Shown here piece by piece: positions 49,879 to 58,917 of a DNA stretch of 64,000 nucleotides. A program made the translations under genes and the position numbers. The first letter of the stretch is position 1; each line of letters begins with the position of its first letter. The stretch is from contig CAMCVV010000002.1 in assembly GCA_945881905.1 (NCBI GenBank), forward strand, positions 1 through 64,000, in the 5' to 3' direction. This DNA comes from Paenibacillus alvei. Its GTDB lineage: Bacteria; Bacillota; Bacilli; Paenibacillales; NBRC-103111. The notes beneath the pieces are model-generated. The model was not told the DNA's origin. It worked only from the letters and a program-made list of their open reading frames with translations, and ran no database searches.

Positions 49879-51990
49879 ATGCAAAAAACAAGCCCCCTTC
49901 CCTCTAAAGTCAGCACATCTCCCTATATTAATCGAGATTTAAGTTGGCTGGAATTTAACTTGAGAGTGCTTGAAGAAGCCCAGGATCCGACTACACCTCT
50001 TATTGAACGGTTGAAGTTTCTAGCGATTGTGTCGAGCAATCTCGATGAATTCATGAGTGTTCGTGTTGCAGGAATTCATGATCAAGTGAAAGCAAACTAC
50101 GCGAAGCTCGATTTCTCAGGATATACCCCGTCAGGTTTACTCAAAAAAATAATGAAAAATTCGTCTCGCATCGTGGAGAATCAATACCGAACCTATCGAG
50201 AATTGTTGCGTCTATTGAGCAAAGAAGGTGTGAACTTCTTAAGCTATGATGAACTTCATCATGCCCAAAAGAAAAGTGTCGATGTGTATTTCCATGATAT
50301 CTTATTCCCTGTTTTGACACCCATGGCTGTCGACCAGAGTCGTCCGTTTCCTTTGGTACATAGCCAAAGCGTGTATTTAGCGATTGTCTTGCGTCAAGCA
50401 GATCACGGGAACGAGATTCAGGAGTTGACTGATACACCTATCAACGATGAGCTGTATTTTGCAATCCTCCAAATCCCTAGTAATTTGCCGCGATACATCC
50501 GTTTGCTCACACGAAAAAATAGCAAAAAACAAGAATATATCCTATTAGATTGTATCATCAAGCAGCATATCGATACTCTATTTAGCGGATATACGCCTAT
50601 AGATGTACATGAATTCCGGATGACGCGCAATGCTGATTTATCCATAAACGAAGAAGGCGCAGAGGATCTACTCGAGGAAATCGAGAAAGAAATTCGCAAG
50701 CGCCGTTGGGGATCTCCTGTACGATTAGAATTTCAACAAGGGATGCACCCCTTCGCTTTTGAAATTCTTGCCGATGAGTTTGACATTAAGCAAAGTGAAT
50801 TTGTGATTGATGGCCCATTGGATCTTTCCTTCTTGATGAAGTTTGCACTGCACTTGAAAGGTTTCGAACATCTGCGATATCCTAAATTAGTCCCCGTGTA
50901 CCCGCGAGAAATATCCGATCATCACGACATATTTAGTGTGCTCCAACAAAAAGATATTCTTCTGTTTCATCCTTACGAACCTTTTGATCCTGTGACGGAC
51001 TTTATCCACCAAGCCTCCGTAGACCCCGATGTGCTTGCAATCAAAATAACACTTTATCGCGTGAGTGGGGATTCTGCATTAATTCGTTCATTGGCACACG
51101 CCGCTGAAATGGGTAAACAAGTTACTGTTGTTGTAGAACTCAAAGCCCGATTTGATGAAGAGCGCAATATTGCTTGGGCGAGACAATTAGAGAAATCAGG
51201 ATGTCATGTGATATATGGGTTAATCGGCTTAAAAACCCATGCAAAAATCACATTGGTCGTTCGTCAGGAACAAGAAAGCTTACGCAGATACGTACATGTC
51301 GGAACCGGTAACTATAATGATTTCACAGCACAACTCTACACAGATATTGGTCTATTCACGTCACATCCGATTATCGGAGAAGACGCATCTAATTTATTTA
51401 ATGAAATGACAGGATATTCTGCTCCACATGATTGGAAAGCTTTTGGTGTAGCACCAACTGCATTGAAGGATAAGTTGTTTGCATTGATTGACCGCGAAGT
51501 AAAGCACGCGCGAGAGAATAAACCCGCCAGAGTCATTGCCAAGATGAATTCTTTATCCAATCAAGAAATGATTGACCACCTCTACCTAGCCTCTCAAGCT
51601 GGGGTAAAGGTGGATTTAATCGTTCGCGGTATTTGCTGTTTACGACCCGGAGTTACAGGATTAAGTGAGAACATTACAGTGCGCAGTGTCGTCGACCGTT
51701 TTTTAGAACATTCACGCATTTTTTATTTTGAGAACGCTGCTCAACCCGATATCTACATCTCTAGTGCAGATTGGATGACGCGTAATTTGACACGTCGCAT
51801 TGAATTAATGACACCTGTATTTGACAAGAATTTAAAAGAAATATTAACGCGCATCTTGCATAACATTTTGCGAGATAATGTCAAATCACGACTTCTCACT
51901 GCTAAAGGTCAATACAAAAGAGTACTGCCAAATGAATTGCCTTTCCGCAGTCAATTTGCTCTAGAAGATATTACAATTTGGAAATACTAG
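49879..51990 (+). CDS. ppk1: Polyphosphate kinase 1
   Basis: Makes polyphosphate from ATP; about 703 aa, typical length. Early YINRDLSWLEFNLRVLEEA, catalytic HxK-region GLIGLKTHAKITLVV, and YVHVGTGNYND. I chose ATG 49879, with GGAG 5 bases upstream, over ATG 49855, which has none. Ppk is convergent with ppx, and the 3' ends overlap by 20 bases. Confidence 0.96.
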   Translation: MQKTSPLPSKVSTSPYINRDLSWLEFNLRVLEEAQDPTTPLIERLKFLAIVSSNLDEFMSVRVAGIHDQVKANYAKLDFSGYTPSGLLKKIMKNSSRIVENQYRTYRELLRLLSKEGVNFLSYDELHHAQKKSVDVYFHDILFPVLTPMAVDQSRPFPLVHSQSVYLAIVLRQADHGNEIQELTDTPINDELYFAILQIPSNLPRYIRLLTRKNSKKQEYILLDCIIKQHIDTLFSGYTPIDVHEFRMTRNADLSINEEGAEDLLEEIEKEIRKRRWGSPVRLEFQQGMHPFAFEILADEFDIKQSEFVIDGPLDLSFLMKFALHLKGFEHLRYPKLVPVYPREISDHHDIFSVLQQKDILLFHPYEPFDPVTDFIHQASVDPDVLAIKITLYRVSGDSALIRSLAHAAEMGKQVTVVVELKARFDEERNIAWARQLEKSGCHVIYGLIGLKTHAKITLVVRQEQESLRRYVHVGTGNYNDFTAQLYTDIGLFTSHPIIGEDASNLFNEMTGYSAPHDWKAFGVAPTALKDKLFALIDREVKHARENKPARVIAKMNSLSNQEMIDHLYLASQAGVKVDLIVRGICCLRPGVTGLSENITVRSVVDRFLEHSRIFYFENAAQPDIYISSADWMTRNLTRRIELMTPVFDKNLKEILTRILHNILRDNVKSRLLTAKGQYKRVLPNELPFRSQFALEDITIWKY

Positions 51991-53512
51991 CGATATGAAG
52001 AGCAAGTCCCCACTGTTTCGTGAATTCTCGGGATTCCTCTTTCATTTCTTTGATTTCAATCGAACAATCATGTCGATGCTGTAAGTCAAGGACTAAAGCT
52101 GAAGCTTCAAGGCGAGGTTTCACGCTTGAAATCGGTTGTGTTTCACTACGATCTAGGGCTTTTGCAAGACGTAAGATTGAACCTAACTTAAGCACTAATT
52201 TGTAATCTTCTTCAGTTAACAAATCTTGATGTACAATGTATAGTTGACGAGTTCTTGTTTCCGAATGGAATGAAGCAATTAACGCACAGATCATGACTTC
52301 GCGATGCGATAAGCCATTTATTCTTGAATTCATGATTAAGTAGTATGTATGATTTACATAATTGTAGTAACTCACTGACACACCGATCCGATGAAGTAAT
52401 GCAGCAACCGATAGGTAGCCTTGCAAAGATGACAACCCCGATGGTTCAAAAAAAGTACTTAAGCTATGAAATAAAGTTACCGATAGACGCTTTACTTGTT
52501 GCACATGGTCTAAGGATACAATTGGGTGAAGCGCTAATACATTACTTACGCTATGATCTAACACGTTATCGAGTATGGGTTTGTGTTTCAGCCATGTCTC
52601 ATAAAATAAGCCGTCTCGCAAGCCTGCTCCACTGATGACACAGTTGTTTGCTTGCATCGCTTCACCGATGGCTAACAAGATACAAGTACCTGGAACGATG
52701 ATATCTGCCCGATCGCTAGATAACCCTTCGATTTTTTTTCTTTTGGCTAAAGATGCATGTTGTAGCGTTGAACTGAGTTGTTCCATATCTTGAAGACTTA
52801 TCGGGTAATTGTGATTCGAGCGAAACGAATACTTGGTTTGTTTTTGATGAATTTTCGCTAATGTTCTAATCGTGCCTCCAAACCCAATCACAGGTAGCCC
52901 AGGGTATTGGTATATCCATTTTTCCTGTTCAAGCGCATTTTCTACCATACGTCTAATGCGTGAGACATGGTTCTGCGTCACAGCTTCATTTCTATTCGAA
53001 ATAAACTGTTTGGTTGTATTTACGGCACCAAAAGCAAACGAAACCGTATGTACCATTCGTCTTTGGATAAATAAAGTGACTTCTGTACTTCCTCCACCAA
53101 TGTCAATCAGAAATCCATCTTCAATCGAAAGTGTATTCATGGCTCCGATGAATCCCAAACGAGCTTCTTCATATCCTGAAATCAATTCAATATTCAAGCC
53201 TGTTCGTGAAATCAGCTGCTGCATAACTTCTTTTGAGTTGGTTGCATGGCGAATAGCTGCAGTTGCGACAGCGCGAATAACTTCTGTGCGGTGTGCACGA
53301 CATAGCAATTGAAAGTGATTGAGAATCTGGACAATGATATCTAGATCTTGGTTAGTAATTGCTCCCTCGTTACTGATTCGAGCACTTAACCTGATTGAAG
53401 CTTTGCTTTCATCGATCATATGATATCCACGATGAGCTGTGATTTCATAGATCACTAATCGAATTGAATTCGATCCAATATCGATAATGCCGATTCTTTT
53501 TGGATTTCTCAC
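51971..53512 (-). CDS. ppx: Exopolyphosphatase/pppGpp phosphohydrolase
   Basis: 513 aa. Actin-like fold with GIIDIGSNSIRLVIYE, LIDIGGGSTEVTLF and VIGFGGTIRTLAKI, then a C-terminal HD-type domain. It hydrolyses polyphosphate terminally and possibly pppGpp. Opposes ppk1, and the overlapping 3' ends would produce antisense RNA if both are read at once. Confidence 0.95.
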   Translation of the reverse strand: MRNPKRIGIIDIGSNSIRLVIYEITAHRGYHMIDESKASIRLSARISNEGAITNQDLDIIVQILNHFQLLCRAHRTEVIRAVATAAIRHATNSKEVMQQLISRTGLNIELISGYEEARLGFIGAMNTLSIEDGFLIDIGGGSTEVTLFIQRRMVHTVSFAFGAVNTTKQFISNRNEAVTQNHVSRIRRMVENALEQEKWIYQYPGLPVIGFGGTIRTLAKIHQKQTKYSFRSNHNYPISLQDMEQLSSTLQHASLAKRKKIEGLSSDRADIIVPGTCILLAIGEAMQANNCVISGAGLRDGLFYETWLKHKPILDNVLDHSVSNVLALHPIVSLDHVQQVKRLSVTLFHSLSTFFEPSGLSSLQGYLSVAALLHRIGVSVSYYNYVNHTYYLIMNSRINGLSHREVMICALIASFHSETRTRQLYIVHQDLLTEEDYKLVLKLGSILRLAKALDRSETQPISSVKPRLEASALVLDLQHRHDCSIEIKEMKEESREFTKQWGLALHIASISKL

Positions 53513-53561
53513 AAATGATATGCCTCCTCATCGAGTTCTAACTTGCTTGTATAGAGGATTA

Positions 53562-54548
53562 TCATCCTAAAGAAATATGCTTAAGTTCTTTGACGATATG
53601 CTTTGGAGTTAGTCCTGACAAACCAGCTACGAGATTTTCTGCTGCAAGCATGGCCATTTGGAATCGCGTTGATGCAGTTGCTGAACCGATATGTGGTAAT
53701 AAGACGACATTCGGCATCGAGAGAAGTGGATGATCGAGCGGAAGCGGTTCAACTTCGTATACATCTAGCCCTGCTGCTCGTATCTTCCTCGATTGCAATG
53801 CATCAATCAATGCAATTTCGTCTATGACGAGTCCGCGCGAAGCGTTAATGAATATAGCCGTCGGCTTCATCATCGCAAATTGTGCATAACCCATCATCTT
53901 CTCGGTTTCTTTCGTGAGTGGCGTCATAATGACGACAAAGTCTGACTCGCGAAGCAACTGTTCTAGCGTGCATAGACGTGCATGGTACTTTTCTTCTGCT
54001 TCAGCTTGTCGACGGCCTTGATTATGGTACAACACGTTCATTCCGAAACCCCAATTTGCCCTTTGTGCGACAGCTCCACCAATACGACCCATACCGATAA
54101 TACCCAAAGTCGCGTGATGCACATCAACGCCGTACAAAGAAGTGTCTGGACCTTCTTCCCATAATCCTTGTCTCACATAGTGATCTAGTTCCGGGATCCG
54201 TCTTGCGGTTGAAAGCATTAATCCAATGATTAAGTCAGCTACCGTATCATCAAGAACCGTCGGTGTGTGAGTGCCTATGACATTTCGACGAGCCATTTCT
54301 TCGAGATCAAAATGGTTATATCCTACAGAGATAGAACTCACGATTTTTAACTTTGGTGCATGATTCAGCAGTTCAGCATCAATCGTTGTTCCTGATGTCA
54401 AGAGACCTTCCGCTTGCTCTAGTAGCTCAAAAAACTTCTCTTTCCCTAACCCCTCATTCGTGACGCAATCCCAGATGTGCACATGTTCAGTAAGATAATC
54501 TCTCACGCTTTGTGGAATTGCTCTATCGAGCACAACGTTCTTCTTCAT
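53562..54548 (-). CDS. D-2-hydroxyacid dehydrogenase (glyoxylate reductase type)
   Basis: 328 aa. NAD-binding GIIGMGRIGGAVAQR, INASRGLVIDE with the catalytic Arg, and LLPHIGSATASTR with the His. GEV-type glyoxylate/hydroxypyruvate or D-glycerate reductases fit best. GGAGG precedes two in-frame ATGs; 54548 has the better spacing. 50 bp upstream of ppx on the same strand. Confidence 0.93.
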   Translation of the reverse strand: MKKNVVLDRAIPQSVRDYLTEHVHIWDCVTNEGLGKEKFFELLEQAEGLLTSGTTIDAELLNHAPKLKIVSSISVGYNHFDLEEMARRNVIGTHTPTVLDDTVADLIIGLMLSTARRIPELDHYVRQGLWEEGPDTSLYGVDVHHATLGIIGMGRIGGAVAQRANWGFGMNVLYHNQGRRQAEAEEKYHARLCTLEQLLRESDFVVIMTPLTKETEKMMGYAQFAMMKPTAIFINASRGLVIDEIALIDALQSRKIRAAGLDVYEVEPLPLDHPLLSMPNVVLLPHIGSATASTRFQMAMLAAENLVAGLSGLTPKHIVKELKHISLG

Positions 54549-54648
54549 CATAACCTCCATGAAAGCGATTGACTGACTACTCACATGCTGGCACTGGATC
54601 GCTTAACTACGATTGCTTACACAAGATCACTTACTGTCGATGGCTTAC

Positions 54649-55335
54649 TTAAGCGTGTTTCACTTGTGTTTTGGCTTTACTGTTTTTCTTCAACCATCCC
54701 AACACAAGAACAGCAATGACCAGGACAGCAATGAAAATCCATTTGCCAAATCCGATAGATTTGATGAAACTCTCCAGGATTCTTTCATCTGCAATCATTT
54801 TCCCTGCTGTAAAAGCTAGCACTGCTGAACCGATATATATCACGATCGGATATTTCTCCGTTAAGGTAATGATTAATTTGCTTCCATAAATCATAATCGG
54901 AACACTGATCAGAAGCCCGATAATAATCAACACTTTATTTCCATGTGCAACACCTGCTACAGCAACCATATTATCTACACCCATCACGGTATCCGCTAAA
55001 ATAATCGTGCCGATTGCTTTCATCACACTTGATTCAGCTGAAACAGCATCGTGCTGTTTCTCTTGAACCAATAATTGATAGGAGACCCATACAAGTAAAA
55101 TACCTCCCGCCAAAAGAAGCCCAGGGATTTCTAGTAACCAAACGATGAGGAATGTACATATAACTCGGATGATAATCGCACCTGTAGTGCCCCAAAAGAT
55201 TACTTTTTTTTGCTTTTCTTTAGGTAAATTCCGAGCAGCGAGACCTATGACGAGCGCATTATCTCCAGCTAATAAGAGGTCTATAAGGATAATGGCAAAT
55301 AACGACGTGAATATAGACAGCGTAAAAAACTCCAT
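54649..55335 (-). CDS. TerC-family metal membrane protein
   Basis: 228 aa, seven helices: ILIDLLLAGDNALVIGLAARN, VMGVDNMVAVAGVAHGNK. TerC/YjbE members are implicated in Mn export or metalation of secreted enzymes. ATG 55335 has GAGG 8 bases upstream. A Mn-sensing yybP-ykoY riboswitch is upstream, which supports the Mn role. Confidence 0.93.
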   Translation of the reverse strand: MEFFTLSIFTSLFAIILIDLLLAGDNALVIGLAARNLPKEKQKKVIFWGTTGAIIIRVICTFLIVWLLEIPGLLLAGGILLVWVSYQLLVQEKQHDAVSAESSVMKAIGTIILADTVMGVDNMVAVAGVAHGNKVLIIIGLLISVPIMIYGSKLIITLTEKYPIVIYIGSAVLAFTAGKMIADERILESFIKSIGFGKWIFIAVLVIAVLVLGWLKKNSKAKTQVKHA

Positions 55336-55462
55336 CAATTATACCTCTCCTTTTTCCTGATATTTGTGTATTCTGTACATGGTGAATGTGTAATTTGAAG
55401 CTTTCGATAGCCATAAAAAAACCACTATCGAGTAACACATAGTTCGATAAAGGTCGTATTAC

Positions 55463-55600
55463 AAAAATAAAAAGACCTATGCCGAGCTCAGTCGTACGGC
55501 AAAGGTCTTGCTCAACAGCCATCTGCTTGTGAGATGATGCTAACAAAGCCGGGCTTTTGGCCGTATTGACGACTTTGCTATAGGAGCTACTCCCCTTCGA
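55463..55600 (-). ncRNA. yybP-ykoY manganese riboswitch
   Basis: On the minus strand GAAGGGGAGTAGCTCC is followed by AAAGTCGTCAATACGG, CCGGCTTTGTTAGC and AAGACCTTTGCC, the conserved pieces of the yybP-ykoY aptamer. The last pairs with GGCATAGGTCTT to form a terminator followed by TTTTATTTT (55462-55471). The aptamer switches on Mn2+ and controls the TerC gene. Confidence 0.94.
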
Positions 55601-55735
55601 GTAATACATATTGGGTTACCTCTATTATAAAGGGACGAGCTGAACCGTGTCAATATTGTTCTTTATACGACAATGGTTTTGAGTACCTGTGTTTCTCCAA
55701 CAGATTCGAATACTTTTCCCTGCAGTGTTCCCCTA

Positions 55736-56296
55736 TCACATTATCTTCGGCGTGTAGTTGTTCTTTGTAATCCACAAATTTGCGACTTGATCGATGAGTT
55801 CTTCGTCACTTAACGAATCTCGATGATCCACAACAGATAATAGTTCCTCAAATTCTTCTCTGGAAACTACGATTTTAGTATGTCCATCCATAACCCAAGA
55901 CATGTAGAAGTAAAGAAATACTCCTTCAATTGAAGGATCAAATTTATGTCGATGTATATATAGCCACGTTCTCATTGCACCACGAATCTCGACACCTTTC
56001 TTAAATTCAAAACCTTTGTTTTGCGCGTCTATTTCGATATTTTTGCTTCCCTCTTGAACGATCCCCTGATCATTTAATATGGTTCTGTCAGAAAAATAAC
56101 CATTCTCTCTTAAAACCATATTCAGTATTTTCAATTCAACCTTGTTCAATTTCTTTAGATCACCGAGCAACTGGTCTTCTGTTACATACTGGCCATCAGG
56201 TGCAATCGGTTTGTTTCCATTTAGAAACGATGTAATACATATTCCGATGATAATAATCGCTAGGACACCACAGATGATCACTATTCTTCTTTTCAC
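55736..56296 (-). CDS. Membrane-anchored domain protein, copy A
   Basis: 186 aa from GTG 56296 (GGAGGTG upstream; the longer frame to 56368 includes a hairpin and is rejected). An N-terminal helix (RIVIICGVLAIIIIGICI) is followed by an outward-facing domain that starts KPIAPDGQYVTEDQLLGDL, contains ENGYFSDRTILNDQG, MRTWLY and REEFEELLSVVDHRDSLSDE, and ends ANLWITKNNYTPK. I do not recognise the family. It is one of four related sequences here (copies at 56390, 61110 and 62182). Confidence 0.8.
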   Translation of the reverse strand: MKRRIVIICGVLAIIIIGICITSFLNGNKPIAPDGQYVTEDQLLGDLKKLNKVELKILNMVLRENGYFSDRTILNDQGIVQEGSKNIEIDAQNKGFEFKKGVEIRGAMRTWLYIHRHKFDPSIEGVFLYFYMSWVMDGHTKIVVSREEFEELLSVVDHRDSLSDEELIDQVANLWITKNNYTPKIM

Positions 56297-56320
56297 TAGA
56301 TCACCTCCACCGAATAAACA

Positions 56321-56348
56321 CCAGGCATAACCGTTCGGATATGCCTGG
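56321..56348 (-). repeat. Inverted repeat between copies A and B
   Basis: 9-bp stem (CCAGGCATA at 56321-56329 with TATGCCTGG at 56340-56348), 10-base loop. It lies 24 bp before the copy A start, so may be a partial terminator. A degenerate copy of the same sequence recurs at 62900-62936. Confidence 0.75.
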
Positions 56349-56389
56349 TAATTAGGATTAAGAAACATATCTAATTGTTAATTCAATCA

Positions 56390-56944
56390 TCATCGTTTCC
56401 TTGGTGTGTAGTTGTTCTTTGTAATCCATAGATTTGCGACTTGATCGATGAGTTCTTCGTCACTTAACGAATCTCGATGATCCACTTCAGATAATAGTTC
56501 TTGAAATTCTTCTCTGGAAACTACGATTTTAGTATCTCCATCCATAACCCATGAGATATCAAAGAAAAGATAAACGCCCACGATGGAATCATTTCCCGGA
56601 TGTTTGTTTAAATAAAGCCACGTTCGAATTGCTGCACGTACTTCGATACCTTCGTTAAATTCAAAACCTTTGTTTTTCGCGTCTATTTCGATATTTTTGC
56701 TTCCCTCTTGAACGATTCCCTGATCATTTAAAATGGTTCTGTCAGAAAAATAACCATTCTCTCTTAAAACCATATTCAGTATTTTCAATTCAACCTTGTT
56801 CAATTTCTTTAGATCACCGAGCAACTGCTCTTCTGTTACATACTGGCCATCAGGAGCAATCGGTTTATCTACATAAAGTAAAATGCTACAAAGACTGACA
56901 AGAAATATACCGATGACGATTAATACCCAGTGTTTCTTTTTCAT
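56390..56944 (-). CDS. Membrane-anchored domain protein, copy B
   Basis: 184 aa; N-terminal helix (HWVLIVIGIFLVSLCSILLY), then the same domain as copy A. From about KPIAPDG to the EGSKNIEIDA region the two are almost identical in protein and DNA, while the WLY segment and the N-terminal helix differ. Such patchy identity suggests gene conversion or recent duplication with diversification of one part. Follows the lipase gene on the same strand with 62 bp. Confidence 0.8.
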   Translation of the reverse strand: MKKKHWVLIVIGIFLVSLCSILLYVDKPIAPDGQYVTEEQLLGDLKKLNKVELKILNMVLRENGYFSDRTILNDQGIVQEGSKNIEIDAKNKGFEFNEGIEVRAAIRTWLYLNKHPGNDSIVGVYLFFDISWVMDGDTKIVVSREEFQELLSEVDHRDSLSDEELIDQVANLWITKNNYTPRKR

Positions 56945-57006
56945 TTGAACACCTCCCTGAATGGACAGCTTGATATAATAAGCGATTTGTGTCTAGGAGT
57001 TAAGAC

Positions 57007-58917
57007 TTATTGAACAAACGACCAAAATTTATTTGCGGTTTCTTTTAAGTTTGTCGTTTTTGATCCATCAGTTCGGTCCCATTCATTGTTATTGAAATAC
57101 TCCATATGAACCTCTAGAGGTTTTGTAATTGGATTCAACTTTACAACTTGTACCTGAGCAGGTAACCCAGATCCCCAAGTGCCTATCGAAGGAATCGGAT
57201 CCAGAACGGACTCATATCCGTTTGACATGGGTACATAAGCTCTCAGGAAAAACACTTTATTGGCTAGCATCGACATATTTGTCTTTGGCGAACCGATCTG
57301 CACGATAGCACTTGGGGAATATTTTTTACTTGCGCATAGAAGTAGCATTTTACCTGCTTCATGTGAAGCTACCCCACCTCCACTGTGTCCCAATAATATA
57401 AGTTTTCCGCCATATTTGTCTATCTCTGACAATGCAATCCCATACAGTTTGGATGCTCCGTACAGTTGATTAATCGGTGGAAGCGGTACTCCCGGAAGCA
57501 ACGTTTGTACGATTTCCATATCCGTGGAAATGAGTGCAAGTTGTAAGTAACCTAAACCAATCTGCTTTAAGATGTTTAAGTTATCTGCACTCCTATAAGG
57601 ATATTGGATCGACACATGTGCTTTCTTCCCTAATGCACTATAGCGATTCACAAGCTCTTGTTCGAGTGGTTCTAAGAATCCTGTCGAAGTGAGCATCCCC
57701 GCAGACAGAATCACGGTATAATCACAGCTCGCTGTGCATTCTCCTGGAAGTATCCGATCATTAGCTAATGCATGCGCACCTGCACTTGATGAGGCTCCAT
57801 TCATGTAATCGATTACCTTCTGATCGGTGACGACGAGGCGGACTTCTGTCGAATTCACTGTGACTGTCATGCTTTTCTCGAGCAGTTGCTTAGATAACCA
57901 TACTTTCCCTGCTTCTGTCACATAGTCTGTGCCAAGGTTCAGCTCTGTTGTAGGGACTCCATCGAGATTGACGAACACCTGACCAGATGTGTATTGAATA
58001 GCGTGGTATTCATCGATCAGTTTAGGTGTGTCCCCGATTTTCGATACATAGAGTGGCATGTATTTGTAATTACCCGTTACCGAGAGGGTAGACGACGCAC
58101 TATTGAAATTGTAACCACGGTATTTGACATAGTACGTTTGCCAAGCATTCAGTTCGAAGTTGATTTCAGAGAATAACGTGCCGTTGGCATCGTCATTATA
58201 GGCCCGTTGTTTCATATACGATGGATCACTATATAACTCGAGGTACGTATCCGAAGAATATCCGAGACTAGCTGTACTTAGTTTGAAATTCCCGTTGTAC
58301 GGTGCAGTGAAGCTGAAATACTTCGTTTCCCCATTGGCGACTGATACGCCCTGTGCATCATTCAGATTAATCGGTGTGAATGTATTTATATAGGACACGG
58401 ATAGTCGAGCATACACTGCATTCGAACTACTGTAATGTCTTAACTTTACATAGTACGTCATGCCTGCTTGAAGAGATGTCTTGATCTCCGAGAAGGTGTT
58501 GCCGTTGGCATCGTCATTCGAAGCGATCAGGCCTGAGAGGTTGGAGTAGCTGTACAATTCGAGTACGGTGTCATTCGAATCTCCATATCCATTGTAGGAG
58601 CCAGTGAATAATTTGTGCTCGCCCGAATAGCTCGGAGTGATGGCATATACCCGATATGCACCTGATGCTAGACTCACGTCAATCGGACTATTGACCGATA
58701 ATGAGTAGATGGACTGTGCAGGAGGTAAAGTCGGCGATGGTGTTGGTACAGGTGTTGGTACAGGTGTTGGTACAGGTGTTGGTGCTGAGACATATATCGT
58801 GAAGTAATCGTCCCATCCTGGAGCTTCTGGGTAATTCCATCGAATCACATACGAGCCTGCAGGGGTAGATCTACTTGTCTGCCACGTATAGCTAAGCGGG
58901 TTGCTTTGCCGATGCAT
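57007..58917 (-). CDS. PPC-domain lipase-like hydrolase, 3' half of a split gene
   Basis: 636 codons. Starts inside a domain (NPLSYTWQTSRSTPAGSYV) continuous with the end of the subtilisin frame; a Pro/Thr/Val linker (12-bp repeats); two PPC-type beta domains (SNDTVLELYSYSNLSGLIAS and SSDTYLELYSDPSYMKQRAY); a beta domain like those in copper-amine-oxidase N-termini; then an alpha/beta hydrolase with nucleophile elbow LLGHSGGGVAS and a candidate His in PLEVHMEYFNN. The first ATG (58917) has no ribosome site. It was probably translated as the C-terminal part of the subtilisin gene. Confidence 0.85.
   Translation of the reverse strand: MHRQSNPLSYTWQTSRSTPAGSYVIRWNYPEAPGWDDYFTIYVSAPTPVPTPVPTPVPTPSPTLPPAQSIYSLSVNSPIDVSLASGAYRVYAITPSYSGEHKLFTGSYNGYGDSNDTVLELYSYSNLSGLIASNDDANGNTFSEIKTSLQAGMTYYVKLRHYSSSNAVYARLSVSYINTFTPINLNDAQGVSVANGETKYFSFTAPYNGNFKLSTASLGYSSDTYLELYSDPSYMKQRAYNDDANGTLFSEINFELNAWQTYYVKYRGYNFNSASSTLSVTGNYKYMPLYVSKIGDTPKLIDEYHAIQYTSGQVFVNLDGVPTTELNLGTDYVTEAGKVWLSKQLLEKSMTVTVNSTEVRLVVTDQKVIDYMNGASSSAGAHALANDRILPGECTASCDYTVILSAGMLTSTGFLEPLEQELVNRYSALGKKAHVSIQYPYRSADNLNILKQIGLGYLQLALISTDMEIVQTLLPGVPLPPINQLYGASKLYGIALSEIDKYGGKLILLGHSGGGVASHEAGKMLLLCASKKYSPSAIVQIGSPKTNMSMLANKVFFLRAYVPMSNGYESVLDPIPSIGTWGSGLPAQVQVVKLNPITKPLEVHMEYFNNNEWDRTDGSKTTNLKETANKFWSFVQ

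Noticed and set aside
56297-56368. N-terminal extension of copy A
   Set aside because: It runs through the inverted repeat; GGAGGTG serves GTG 56296.
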